Shown here: positions 12,000 through 22,865 of the stretch, piece by piece | Position numbering within the stretch: the stretch's first letter is position 1 | Layout: each line of letters starts with the position of its first letter | Origin: Oncomelania hupensis | Lineage: Eukaryota > Mollusca > Gastropoda > Littorinimorpha > Pomatiopsidae | Assembly (NCBI GenBank): GCA_036898135.1 | Contig: CM072512.1 | Span: forward strand, 36,821,272-36,885,271 | Direction: 5' to 3' | Length of the DNA stretch: 64,000 nt | Position numbers and translations under genes: made by a program | Notes under the pieces: generated by a model | The model's input: only the letters and a program-made list of their open reading frames with translations | Databases searched by the model: none | Told to the model about the DNA's origin: nothing

Positions 12000-12289
12000 T
12001 GAGGAGGGGGAGGACGAGGAGAAAGAGGAGAACAAGAACAAGAATAACAAGAAGAAAATAAAAATCAATAAATAAGTAATTAAATAAATAAAAAATATCG
12101 CATTTGTAAATTAGTCCGTAGTAGATAGCACCAGCATCCTCCCCATTCAAGATTTCTAAAATCTTCCACAACCTTTCTTACTTAGAATAATAATATTGGG
12201 TGCTATATGCGCGCTTTTCCCCAAAATCACCAATCGGGCTCAAAGCGGTGCGATCTGTAGCAACATACACGCTCACATGTTTCACCTCC

Positions 12290-12612
12290 CCCGTTGGGGT
12301 GCCGGGGGTTTCAGTATAAATAGTATCCCCACTTTCTGGAAATTTAGTGTTTTAAATTCCCACTGTCGCTGTCTTTCTCCTTTGTTCTTTCTCATTCCTG
12401 CTCTGTTCTATCAATCTGCTATACTATCTTTTTCTTTGCTGGACCAGCCACCTACCTTTTTTCTTGAAAACTCTTCCGGGACAAGACTCCTTATTTGTGT
12501 ATTAGGTCTGTTGGATTAGCTTGGGAATATTGGACGCTTTCTGCCAGGTGGTCACTAGGGCTTCCTATGATGTTATTATTTAGCAATGTAGGCATTTTAT
12601 ATGTATGTGTTT
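12290..12612 (+). repeat. Dispersed repeat B, copy 1
   Basis: It shares with the reverse complement of 28893-29198 the blocks GGGTTTCAGTATAAATAGTATCCCCAC-like, GGAAATTT, TTCTTGAAAACTC, TTAGGTCTGTTGGAT, GGGAATATTGGACGCTTTCTGCC and GTCACTAGGGCTT. About 310 bp, no coding frame, class unknown. The final ATAAAATGCCTA-like block on minus of copy 2 matches GTAGGCATTTTAT here. Confidence 0.65.
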
Positions 12613-13004
12613 TTGTTGATAATTTATAATGATGTTTGTATTCTATTTTGTTTTTGTAAACGGGGGTTCAATAAATTAGAGTACAGCCTCAGCGTCCCCT
12701 GCGTGGGATGTCTTTATTGTAAAGTGACTGGTGGCTGGTGGAGAGCTTTCAGTTTTACCACTAGGGTTGTTTCAGCAGATCTTTTATGCGGATCAGGGGT
12801 TGTCCGGTCCTGATTTGGCTCGGAAGAGTCCGCTGGATCTAAAGCAATAATTAATCATGTAATGTAACATGTTTCACCCACTTTCACGCCCCCAAGAAAC
12901 ACACAAAACATGCGGTGTATAGGCACGGAGATCGCTATTAGAAGACGGGAATGAAATCAAATATTTAGTGTTTGAAATGTTTAGATTGACTGCATTCAAT
13001 ACCC

Positions 13005-13105
13005 TTATTGAAGGGAGGGAGGACACCAGAGTACCCGCAGAAAACCCTAGGTGATCTGAACAGTTTCATTCCCTAGCGGGAATCGAAATCGCATCCTTCG
13101 GCATA
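13005..13105 (-). mobile_element. tRNA-type SINE family 2, partial copy
   Basis: The minus strand carries the family-2 body: ACCTAGGGTTTTCTGCGGGT, ACTCTGGTGTCCTCCCTCCC, TTCAATAAGGGTATTGAATG, CAGTCAATCTAAACATTTCA. The same order is found at 18640-18800 (+) and 38085-38285 (-). Upstream on minus is a GCCGAAGGATGCGATTTCGATTCCCG-like box-B region (13065-13100), degenerate. Confidence 0.6.
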
Positions 13106-13647
13106 CTTCCAACTTTCTTTCCTCCTTCCTCCATGATTCCCCCTTTCTCCACCCACCCCCATTCCCCTCTTGTCTTTTTTCCTTGCTATCATTCTTTTTT
13201 TGTGTGTGATAATATCCCCATAATTTCATATCGTACGCATGTGCTTCTATAAAGATATCTCTCTCTTTCTCTCTCTTTTCAACCCCCCCTCCCCCTCTCT
13301 CCTCTTTCTCTCTCCTAGCAGCATCCAAACGAATTGAACAGACCTATTGTTGCAAGCTTAATGAGACGAAGCGAGAAATTAATTGCACTCAATTAGTACT
13401 CTAGTTCTGGATGCAGATCCACCCACGCCAGCGATGGGCAAAGGTTCAAATTTGTACCAGATCTCCTGGAAATTTAGTTTGTTTAAATAGTTATGTTATG
13501 CGATACTGTTGTTATGGGTGTTGTTGTTATGGTTGTTTCTGTTGGTACAGTTCCTGTTGTTGCTGTAGGGTTTTTTCCCTGTATTTGTAATCGGCGTCGT
13601 TGGTGATGTCGTTGTTTTTGTCACAAACACATACACAGCGACTTCTC

Positions 13648-13740
13648 TAAGGCCCGTCTTAATTGTAAGATTCGTGGGGGAGTGGGGGGCTGCAAGACTT
13701 GTTTTCGAGGTTCTAACCTAGATTTCTGAACCTTTCGGAC

Positions 13741-13837
<97 letters not shown>

Positions 13838-13955
13838 TAAAATAAATCGTGAACCTGTTCAGGAATCTAAATTTGGGATCTCAGAACCTCTGTAAAAAAC
13901 AAAAACAAAAAAGGTTCCTAAACCCCCACGAACCTTGCAATTAAGACACGCCTTA
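13648..13955. mobile_element. Foldback MITE with (AAT)n at its apex
   Basis: The left arm TAAGGCCCGTCTTAATTGTA then GATTCGTGGGGG (13648-13680) is the inverted repeat of CCCCCACGAACCTTGCAATT then AAGACACGCCTTA (13923-13955). Inner blocks GAGGTTCT...AGATTTCTGAACC (about 13710-13735) and CTGTTCAGGAATCTAAATTTGGGATCTCAGAACCTC (about 13855-13890, minus) pair as well. The centre of the foldback is the (AAT)n tract at 13740-13834. No transposase, so non-autonomous. The superfamily is not determined because no clean target duplication was seen. Confidence 0.65.
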
Positions 13956-14204
13956 ACACTATATGCAATAATATTAAGTGTCGTATGGACTAAGCATACT
14001 GAGAGGAAAATATCTTCCTCTTTCAGTTGTCAACATGCACAGTTTGCTCAGATATATTGGGTAATATGATAATTATATGAATGAATGATTATGATTATTT
14101 TGTTTGTTTTGTTTTGGTTTTGTTTGTTTGTTTATTGCTGCAGTTAACAGTTAACCTATGATGATTAGAGGTTTGGAATGAGAAAATCCGGATTTCTGGG
14201 TTTA

Positions 14205-14345
14205 CTGGGATTGCGCTCTGTTCTCGCACGTTTTTTGGTACCACATGTTTTGGGTCCGATCTCACATGTCATTGGTCCCACATGTTGCGGAACTACAAGC
14301 ATGCGATACCAAAGGCATGTGAAACCAAAGACATTATCTCGTTTT
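14205..14345. repeat. Degenerate CACATGT-containing short repeats
   Basis: ACCACATGTTTTGGGTCC, TCACATGTCATTGGTCCC and CCACATGTTGCGGAAC follow one another at about 22-bp spacing (14240-14295), then GGCATGTGAAACCAAAGAC in the opposite sense. A weak local repeat only. Confidence 0.4.
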
Positions 14346-14991
14346 TGCAGTACGCGTGCTAGGGCAATGGTAAAAACAGTTAACCTTAAAATAATAACAT
14401 TTGTTTACACAGAGCTCACCAACGGTGTTCCAACGGTAGCAGTTCGACCCTGAGCGTTTCAATCCATTCATTTTTATTGGATTCTATCTCTGTAACGTTG
14501 TGGCCGTTCTTTGACATGTCCTGTGTTCAGCTTTATAGTGTTTCCACCTCTTCCACTCTTCTCTGCCCTCTGAAAACATGCCCTTGATGTTTGATTAGTC
14601 ATTGCGACACTCTCACCGAGGGAACCCCGGGCTGTGATTATGGAGCCAGTGAGCAAATACGGGTACAATCCATTCGTGCACAAACCCATTTCAACAAAAT
14701 GGAATCCACCCCTTTTGGCCTCTAGTCAGGCAGGACAATGCAGTTCTTTCAAGCAAGAGATATTGCCAGTTCTGTTCTGAGTTGTATAGTAGTCGGTCGT
14801 CTATTGTACTTTGTTTTTCATGTTATAAATGGTTTCTTTTAATAAGCCTACGGTTTAGCGTTTTGCCTCTACTTTGTATCGTCCGTAGGTTTTTGTGTTG
14901 TAATATGGTTGTTTTAAGCTGTAAATTAAATTGGTTTTAGAAATAAACTGAAATTCGAGCGTTTTGTTGGAACTTGAGTGTTCCTATCGAT

Positions 14992-15131
<140 letters not shown>

Positions 15132-15815
15132 ATATATAGATATAGGCTATATATGCCTATATGTTTGCTTTTTTGTTTGAGGATGTTGCCCCCCCCCCAG
15201 TTTTTCTCTTATGTTTTGCATCCAGCAGAGAGTCAACTTGTGTGCATTGGTTGACTGCCTGGATGGTGGCTGTTTTGATAGCGGGGCTGATATCAGAGTA
15301 TGTTAGGCTAGCCTCCGTCCGATTTCTTGACAATTCGGTCACTGGTTTACACTGACTGGCTATCAACCTTCTGTTTGATTTCCAAATCACGATTATAAAC
15401 AAAATCTGTTGAAATTTATGAGTGGGTAAATGTGGGAAATATGCTATGTTATAGGAGAATGGGAGTGCTGAGTTGATGTAATGGAGGGTTTGAAGAAAAC
15501 AAAAGGATTGGTGGGAAACGAGGGACGGGGGTCTCAGGAGGGGCGGAAGGGGCTGGAGGTCAAGGATGGATGTTGAAGGAAAATCGGGAGAGAAAAATCT
15601 GACGGTGAAAGGAAAGCTATACTTTAACTGAAATAAAAGGCTTTCACAATACTTCTTCACAACCAAAAAGGTTCAACAATACTGTTTAAAACGATCTACG
15701 TGATGTCCATCTTTTTAACATTGAAATTTAAAATCTCTTGAATGTGTCACATTAAAATAAAATAATTTAAAACAAAAGGGGGGGTGGGTGGGGGTTTAGG
15801 GACCTTCAGAATTGC

Positions 15816-16648
15816 ACTAGTGTTTATTTGAAATTCCCATATGTCCTAGGATGAATTAGAATTCCAGACAAACTGAAGGTGGGGGAGGGGAAACGGGGAG
15901 AAAATCTAGTGTACATTTGAATTTCCATTCATTATAGAATGAATAGGAATCCAGTGTTTCGCGCAGATGTTTTGTTTTCAACTATAGTCCGATTATTCCC
16001 CACCCCACCCCACCCCTGTCCTGATGAAAGTAAATCTAAAGTAATACAAAAACAAGCCAAAATGACACAATGCAATATTTCAAGCTAAGCTCTTCTTCAG
16101 AGGGACAAACCACAAAAGACAACATTGACAATACTTCCCAACAGAACTCCCCAAAAAGACAAGAAGAAAAATACAGCACACAATTTGAACAGGAGTCTTT
16201 AAATAACAAAGTCTTTAATTTACGTTCATTATTCACTATTGTTTGGTCCGGTTGTGTTTATTACACCAAGCTTCGAAAACTGTATTGCTTATAGAATCGA
16301 ATTTATAAATAATTCACTGTATGATTTCTTTCTGTACTACTACTACTAGTGCACATTGTAATTTTGGAATTACCAGTTGGCGCTAAAACATTGGATTCCT
16401 ATTCGTCATAGGGTTAATCACAGGGCCCCCGTATCGGATTATGAGCGAAGTACCGTCGCTAAGTACTAATATACAAGGTTATACAACCTGTAGTATGTAT
16501 AGACAGCGGCTCTACCTCGCTCACATTCCGATACGGGCTCCTGTGGGGTAGTATAAATGGGAATTGCAGTTTATCTGGCTTTTTGCAATGTTAACTGGAA
16601 TCCCAATTCATCCTAGGACATAAGGTAATCCAAATGAACACTAGTACG
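15816..16648. mobile_element. Nested inverted-repeat (MITE-like) cluster
   Basis: The outer arms are 15816-15866 (ACTAGTGTTTATTTGAAATT, then CCTAGGATGAATTAGAATTCCAG) and 16595-16646 in inverted orientation (CTGGAATCCCAATTCATCCTAGG, ending CAAATGAACACTAGT). Related inner blocks are at 15906-15959 (CTAGTGTACATTTGAATTTC) and 16346-16410. The core of all of them is a self-complementary CCTAGGATGAATnGGAATCC type motif. A separate foldback sits in the middle (16419-16545). No protein frame. This is probably two or more related MITEs inserted into one another. Confidence 0.55.
16419..16545. mobile_element. Foldback element, 127 bp, CACAGG/CCTGTG ends
   Basis: The left arm CACAGGGCCCCCGTATCGGA, then TTATGAGCG (16419-16447) pairs with CGCTCACATTCCGATACGGG, then CTCCTGTG (16518-16545). 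Pairing continues imperfectly inward to a loop near 16475-16490. The GC-rich arms contrast with the AT-rich surroundings. Confidence 0.65.
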
Positions 16649-16778
16649 ATTATGGATTGCACTTAATCAGTTCATGCCTATTCTTCCTGTGAAATAAATA
16701 TCTTTAGTATGTCACAGTATCTTTATGTGCATCTTCAAATGCCAAGACAAAATCAGTAAAAAAAAAATAATAAACCAA

Positions 16779-16828
16779 ACCACACACACACGCACCCACG
16801 CACACACACATACACACACACACACACC
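16779..16828. repeat. (CA)n microsatellite
   Basis: Imperfect CACACA with CG and TA interruptions. Confidence 0.9.
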
Positions 16829-17244
16829 ATTGAACTGCAAGATCGAAAGAACAATGCCAAAAGGAAACGACAGTTAATGAAAACCAAGCGTTTTCAAGGT
16901 TAAAGGTTTAAAACGAAACAGAACAGATCAGAACTATAAACAAAGGGTGGGAGGGAGTGGGTGGAAGGTAAGGAGGGGATAATTTTAGGGAAAAAATGAA
17001 AATAGTGTAACAAGCGATGAAGACCGGATAATAAAAAGAACATGTTCTTAACATAGTACATGTGAAGATTTCAACTAAGACGAAGATAAAGAAAAGTCAA
17101 GTCTTAACAAAAATATAGAAAGAAAAAAAAAAGAAAGGAAAAAAGAAAAGACAAAACGAGAAAGACAGAAGTGAAGAAAAAAGAAACAAATACGAAAAAA
17201 TAAGAAATGGCGAGTACAATTTAAAAAGAACGTGTATAAGGAAA

Positions 17245-17495
17245 GAAAAAAGGAAGAACAAAAGACACAAAGAAAGAAAGAAAGATAAGGAAAGAAAAAA
17301 AGGAAGAACAAAAGACACAAAGAAAGACAGAAAGATAAGGAAAGAAAAAAAAGGAAGAACAAAGGACACAAAGAAAGACAGAAAGATAAGGAAAGAAAAA
17401 AAGGAAGAACAAAAGACACAAAAAAAGACAGAAAGAAAGATAAGAAAAGAAAAAAGGAAGAACAAAAGACACAAAGAGAGAAATAAAGATAAGGA
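17245..17495. repeat. Purine minisatellite, about 51-bp unit
   Basis: GGAAGAACAAAAGACACAAA then GAAAGACAGAAAGATAAGG then A-rich recurs four to five times with small length changes, inside a larger AAAG-rich tract (17090-17580). The long Phe/Ser/Leu frames on the minus strand come from this tract and are not genes. Confidence 0.85.
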
Positions 17496-17583
17496 AAGAA
17501 TGGGAAGAAGAGCAGATGAAAAAGAAAAGAAGAAAGAAAAGAAAAGTAAAAGAAAACAAAGAATCAAATGGAGGGGTTGGTGG

Positions 17584-17587
<4 letters not shown>

Positions 17588-17669
<82 letters not shown>
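17588..17669. repeat. (GA)n microsatellite
   Basis: About 80 bp of pure GA. Shorter GA runs follow at 17812-17840 and 17897-17920. Confidence 0.95.
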
Positions 17670-17674
<5 letters not shown>

Positions 17675-18507
17675 AGAAATACTAAAAACAGGAAAATTAA
17701 ACTGGAGAACAGGAAAATTAAACTGCTAACGCCCTAAAAAGGTTAGACCACAGACAGGTCGACAGACACAAAAATAAAATGATAGTACTGGAGGTTCGGA
17801 AACACTAAGAAAGAGAGAGACAGAGAGAAAGCCAGAGAAAGGGAGAATCATGTCGGATTGTTTGCATGGTTTAAACTGTCACGCACAGACTGAACGAGAG
17901 AGAGAGAGAGAGAGAGAAAGACATAGACAGACAGACAGAGCAGAGATATAGAGAGGATGTACGAAGGTCCAATGAAGGCATTATCGCAGCACATAAAAAT
18001 TTATATTGCGATCATTTCGAAATAATCAGTGCATGATGCAGTCGATTTCTACACCTCACTAACTTCACGTTAAACGATCATTAAGAAAGCGAAAAGCACT
18101 TGCATTTTTGACAAGCTTTCATTACAGTTTTGAAAATGATACAAAATGAACTTTTCCCCTTGGACTTGTTTTTTTTTTCTTTTTTTTTTTTTTGTTGCAG
18201 ACTATATTATCTGTTTACATTCTGCTGTTAGGATCTTGTAGGAATTGTTCAAAATGCCGTATGGAAGGTACATCCTCTAGTTAGCAAAGATACAAACTTA
18301 AAATTAGAGAGGTTTCGTGTACAACTTGACGGGCTTTAGTACGGATAGAAGCACGAAATTGCCGTGGAATTTAAGTAGTGTCCATTACTAGAATGCGTGA
18401 GTTGGCGATCGTTGTTTCGTTCGTGCATTAGTAGGGGCTAATCGAAACCTCAGCCTTTCTTTTCCTTGGAGTAGGCTTCGAAAAACGCTTTGGTTTTGTT
18501 TTCTCCC

Positions 18508-18513
<6 letters not shown>

Positions 18514-18598
<85 letters not shown>
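18514..18598. repeat. (CT)n microsatellite
   Basis: About 80 bp of pure CT, then CCCTTTTTTTTTT. Confidence 0.95.
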
Positions 18599-18600
<2 letters not shown>

Positions 18601-18639
18601 TTTTTTTTTGTGCGCACGCGCCGTGGGTCTGTCGCCGGT

Positions 18640-18805
18640 TTCCTATGCCAAAGGTCGAGGGTTCGATTTTCGCAAGGGGCGAACTTATGTGACTTAGGTA
18701 CGAGACTATTCAGGTCAACGAGGGTTTACTCAGGCTACTCCGGTTTCCTCCCTCCCTTCAATAATGGTATTGGATGAAGTCCGTCTAAAATTTCACAACT
18801 AACAA
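18640..18805 (+). mobile_element. tRNA-type SINE family 2
   Basis: TATGCCAAAGGTCGAGGGTTCGATTTTCG includes a box-B-like GGTTCGATT (18659-18667). The family-2 body follows: AACGAGGGTTTACTCAGGCT, ACTCCGGTTTCCTCCCTCCC, TTCAATAATGGTATTGGATG, AAGTCCGTCTAAAATTTCAC. Box A is not clear in this copy because the upstream side is the (CT)n tract. Relatives are at 13005-13105 and 38085-38285, both minus. Confidence 0.6.
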
Positions 18806-18958
18806 TTAGATTTCCTTTCCGTCTCCTAATAGCAACTCGCGTTTACATCACTTGTTTGAGTGATGAATGTGTGTTTGTTGTGTATTTAGGAGTGTCAGTA
18901 ACATGCGAGCGTGTAGACAGGTTACAGATCGCCGCTCTTTGAGTCTGATCATGGCATC

Positions 18959-18959
<1 letters not shown>

Positions 18960-19040
<81 letters not shown>
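18960..19040. repeat. (ATT)n microsatellite
   Basis: About 78 bp. The downstream sequence 19041-19940 is unclassified. On minus at 19060-19115 a short frame reads MDLSAAFDILDHDLVLDCL, which resembles reverse transcriptase motif A (LDLSxAFDxxxH) and suggests a small LINE RT fragment. Confidence 0.9.
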
Positions 19041-19041
<1 letters not shown>

Positions 19042-19054
19042 ATAAATGATTCTA

Positions 19055-19240
19055 AAAGACAGTCCAGAACAAGATCGTGATCTAGAATGTCAAATGCTGC
19101 TGATAAATCCAAGAGGAGGAGAGCCGAAACTTTAGTTTGATCAAGTGCGGAAAGGAGGCCATTAAAAAAACGGAGAAGAGCTGTTTCGGTTGAGTTGTTG
19201 GCACGATAAGCAGTCTGGTGCGTGTTTAGGAGACTGTTGA
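19055..19240 (-). pseudogene. LINE reverse transcriptase motif fragment
   Basis: On minus, the frame ending near the (ATT)n starts MDLSAAFDILDHDLVLDCL (19112 downward). LDLSAAFDxxDH is the conserved motif-A block of reverse transcriptase (catalytic Asp plus Phe) in Jockey and CR1 type LINEs. Just upstream on minus (19116-19215) the bases encode a TAYRANNSTETALLRF-like stretch and then NGLLSALDQTKVSALLLL, which fits the residues N-terminal to motif A. The frame then runs into the microsatellite, so the catalytic centre is cut away. About 180 bp is recognisable. Confidence 0.6.
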
Positions 19241-19948
19241 TTTTAGGTGCGAGTTCAACTGATACAGAATACTTTTCTCCATAATACTTTACTAGAAAGA
19301 AAGGTTAGAAACGAGCCTATACTTCAGGACGTTCTGACTTTACCGCTGCCAGTTACCAATCAGAGGGAACAATACCAGATATAAGAGACTAGTTGATCAA
19401 ACTGGTCATTGTCGGGAGGAGAACATCAAGGTTATCTAGGATTATACTCCGGTTGACATTGGGTCAAGATCACATGTTTTGGGTTGTGTTCGTCTTACAA
19501 CATCACGAACAAAATTCTCAGAAACTGGACTGAAAGTGAGCAGGAGCGCACCAATGTTTGTCTGTTGAATTGTACCTGACCGGCTATCGCTGACTGAGTT
19601 GCAGAAAGTGTTTCTGAATTTATTTTCTTCCATTTTTAAAAATTGTTTTCAATGAAGTAATTAGAAAACGTCTTCGGAAGTTTTTCTGCTCTAAATACTG
19701 TGTGTAGCTGGATACGTTTTGATTTGCCTAACAAAATATTGAAGCTCTTTGAATAGTTCTTTGCAGGATTCACTCAAACTAGTCTGCTCTAAAAACAAAA
19801 AAGTTGTTTTTGCAGTGTGTACAAAATCAGTCACTTTCCGTTTAGCTGTTTGGTACAGATCTTTGTGTATGGTCAGCTTCGTAGTCAGTCCGACGATATT
19901 CGCGCTTCACCTCCTAGAAATGCATAGGTAAGTCACACCGCTGTACCA

Positions 19949-20029
19949 CCGCTGTACATTAGTGTTTCACTCGTCCCCTATACGCTTAATGTGTCCGGGG
20001 ACGTAAATTTACTCCAAAAAAAAAAAAAA
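19949..20029 (+). mobile_element. Tail-only retroposon with 12-bp TSD and A-tail
   Basis: ACCGCTGTACCA occurs at 19937-19948 and again at 20030-20041. Between them is the 3' hairpin tail: GTGTTTCACTCGTCCCC, loop, CCGGGGACGTAAATTTACTC, ending in about 15 A. A second partial copy of the duplicated sequence (19949-19958) sits inside the left edge, so the true insert may be about 71 bp. The body shares GTGTTTCACnCGTCCCC and ATTTACTC with the copy at 53175-53230, making these a subfamily. Confidence 0.65.
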
Positions 20030-20139
20030 ACCGCTGTACCAGGGCGTCGGTTTTCGCTGCTTGGCCTTTCTAGGCACCAGTGGTGCATGCTTATCTAAAG
20101 TCTGTCCCAGGGCCGCTTTGAGGTCGACAAGGGTCATTT

Positions 20140-20490
20140 CATGTCATGTCATGTCGTTAGTGCGGTCATCCCTGACAGGACCTTTGTATAGCTCAATGCG
20201 GAAACATTAACTATTGCTGAGCATGTTAGAGCCTTCGTCTTTGTACTTTTTTGAAGGCCACGATCACCGTGCTTTACCATTTTCCAAAGGTGTTCCGCGC
20301 TTTTTCTCAAAATTTGATTATTGCTTTTGCTTGCAGATAGCTCCGATTGTGGCCTACCATTGCATGTCTTCATTGGCATGATTTCATAGGATAAAACACG
20401 AGTCACAACAACGTCAAAAAAGTAACACATTTGAAAATGTTTGTTTTTCGGTAGTGTGTGTATCAATCTGGAAATATGTTGTTGTTGGTT
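20140..20490. repeat. Dispersed repeat C, partial copy
   Basis: It shares GAGCATGTTAGAGCCTTCG, GTACTTTTTTGAAGGCCACGATCACCGTGCTT, CGAGTCACAACAACG and TAACACATTTGAAAATG with 32440-32880 (CTAAGCATGTTGGATCTTTCG, CGAGTCACAACACGG, CACTTTCGAAAATGC) and with 24720-25010 and 26870-27150. No coding frame. Class unknown. Preceded by a (CATGT)n run at 20138-20155. Confidence 0.65.
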
Positions 20491-21149
20491 GTTTTTTCGG
20501 ACTTGATTTAGGCAGTGCTGTGTTGCCGTGTTAGATAACTTCGCTGTCGATTTTCCCAAAAAAAAATTTGTTGTTGTTGTTTTTTGTTTTGTTGTTTTTT
20601 GGGGGGAGGGTTGTCCTGGGCCCATGAAACACGTTTTGCCTATTTACATGTAGAATATACCCTAAAACCTGAAAAAATCGTCAACTGGACGTTTAAGGGT
20701 GTTTGCCTACATGCCAATTAGGCGGACACGATTGTTTCGTTTTATTTTATTTTATTATTTGTGTGCAAAAATCAATTTTAGTTTATTTGATTGGATTTGA
20801 GTATTATCTGTGAGTGCAAAACTCGGTTTGACCTCGAAGCGAAACACTTCGTGTGACATAATAACTGTGGAGTGAATTTAGACCACTCGTGCCTGTGCAG
20901 GCTTTCTCACTCAGATAAGGCCTACCTCAAAAGCAGGAAATGACTGTATTGGTCACACTGGACCTCGGACGCCTGAACCCTATGCGACACAATAACGTAC
21001 ACTGTCATATAAAGGCTGCCCCACAACCTTCATTTTTTAATCATAAGAGCATCTTTCCCTATTCCCCTCTCCCTCCCCTCCCCCCACTCCCTAGTCCCCT
21101 ATATGCTATGTGTTCGGTGTGACGACACGAGTTTCAGCACATATTAGAG

Positions 21150-22310
21150 ATAGCTATATTTCGTGCAAAGTTTGCACATCTCTACTATGCAGTGTATATA
21201 GACAGATCGGCAGTTTTCTTTATTGCGTATGAAAGATGTTAGTATCTCTGGATCCACGTGCATAACGCGGAAAAGGGCATATGCTGAATTAGGAAGGGGG
21301 TTACTGAACTTGACTCGACCGTTTACCTGTGGCCTGGTGTGTGTTTGGTAGGGCAGAGTCAATGTGGAGCTTTTTGCGAGAGGTCAGTCTTTAGACAGAA
21401 ATAACTTTGTGACTGTGTGTCAGACAAGAATAATAGGTTCTTCTGTAAGGGTAGATTGTTCATTGTGTTTCGAACCACCCAAGGTCTTACGCCCCTTGTC
21501 GGGGTAAGAATGTCTAAAAGTCTGTGGTAGGAGGATTGTAATCGCCATTTATTGGAAATAAATGTAGGGTTCTGTCCTAAGGTTGTGTAGTCCTTGATTG
21601 GGCACCTGCCAAGGCTCAATTTCTTCGTCAGAATTGAGATGTCCTGATGCATAGCTAGCAATTAGCCAAATAACGAATTGACACTCAACTAATCAGTGTG
21701 TGTGCCGTACTGTACTCTATTTTGTACCATGTTGTGGGTGTATCACAAGCCGAGAACTTAAAAGGTGAGCAAAACCCTGTAATTTATTTCTTCAGTGGCG
21801 TGCACTTCGAGCCTGCGTACGTGAATGAAGGATGGTGAATGAGGGGGAAATGGGTGTATTTTGATAAATAGTAATTTATTGATTTTGTATGATTTTCATA
21901 TGATTTTCTTGTCATTTACATAAACGGGAATGTTGTTGCTGTTGTTGCTAAAGTGGGTCAAAAGTGATGATGAAGATGCATGTTAGGGAGAGAGAGAGGG
22001 GGGTGATGTATGTGAAGGAAGAGAGATAATTGTACTGTGCGAGGGGTGAAGAAGGTGATGAATATGAGGGGAGCGTGTTTATGTTATAGTATGATAGAGA
22101 TAATATGGATGAAGGGAGATAATCATAATGTATTATAGCAGTTGGGAGGGGCGATGAGGATGGAGATGAGGATGGAATGAATTGGGATTGTGTGACTGAA
22201 GTGTAATCGTAATAATTATGTATATTTATAGAAACGACTGTGCTTATGAAAGAGGTATGGATTATTAGTATCAAGAGTTGCATTATATTATTGAGATGTA
22301 TGTGTAGCAT
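21150..22310. other. Unclassified sequence, no gene recognised
   Basis: No domain, tRNA-like box or terminal repeat found. A degenerate 3' hairpin tail (AGTCCCCTATATGCTATGTG) ends just upstream at 21092-21125. 21960-22200 is rich in GGTGATGAAG/GAGGGG purine repeats that give Ser/Pro-rich minus frames. Confidence 0.4.
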
Positions 22311-22313
22311 CCT

Positions 22314-22314
<1 letters not shown>

Positions 22315-22378
<64 letters not shown>

Positions 22379-22395
22379 TTATTTTTTTTTATTTT
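22315..22395. repeat. (ATT)n microsatellite with T-rich end
   Basis: About 62 bp ATT then ATTTTATTTTTTTTTATTTT. Confidence 0.95.
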
Positions 22396-22717
22396 TTTTT
22401 AATTATGTATAACCAGGTCAAGATGGCAGACGGCGGAAAGCGTATTCAGTTATGTAGTATTTGAGTTTTGTAGACGAACTGTTGAGACTCTATATTTGTC
22501 TACAGGATTGGGCTGATTTGATGATCTGATGATGATGATGCATGCATGTATGTATGACTACTATCATCACTGTATCAACATGTTCTGGTAGTTCTCCACT
22601 GCCATTACTTCCACTTCTTCCTCTACTTCTACCTCTGGTATAGTTCTACGCTTTTACGTGCCGTGGCCGTACCACCGTGCCGTGTGTGCATCCGCTTTGG
22701 AACCTCTGCCTTTGCAG

Positions 22718-22865
22718 TCGTGAAGTGTGGACGTTGTCGGGTCTCTTCGCCACCACCGCCACGTCTTTCTTCGGGACTGTGGGCGCCGCCGTTGGAGTCT
22801 CCATTGGCCACAGGAACTACACGCACCACCCCACGCACACACAGATTTGCACGACACGCACCTAA
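22718..22865 (+). CDS. Candidate host exon (weak), hydrophobic C-terminal peptide
   Basis: A pyrimidine-rich stretch ending CCTTTGCAG (acceptor AG at 22716-22717) precedes a 148-bp frame closed by TAA at 22863-22865. The encoded peptide contains WTLSGLFATTATSFFGTVGA followed by AVGVSIGHRNY, which could form one membrane segment, and a His/Thr-rich tail. Third codon positions are mostly C or G (GCC, ACC, TTC, GTC, GGC) whereas the surroundings are AT-rich, which is the main argument for coding. Against it: no family recognised, no upstream exon identified, no AATAAA nearby, and overlapping frames exist on both strands. Confidence 0.25.

Noticed and set aside
15157..15666. 169-codon minus frame
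   Set aside because: No domain or codon bias. The region is G/A-rich on plus with several overlapping frames, and no splice or polyadenylation context was seen.
17075..17567. Long minus-strand frames rich in Phe, Ser and Leu (up to 156 codons)
   Set aside because: They are the reverse complement of an AAAG/GGAAGAAC purine minisatellite. All three minus frames stay open because of composition.
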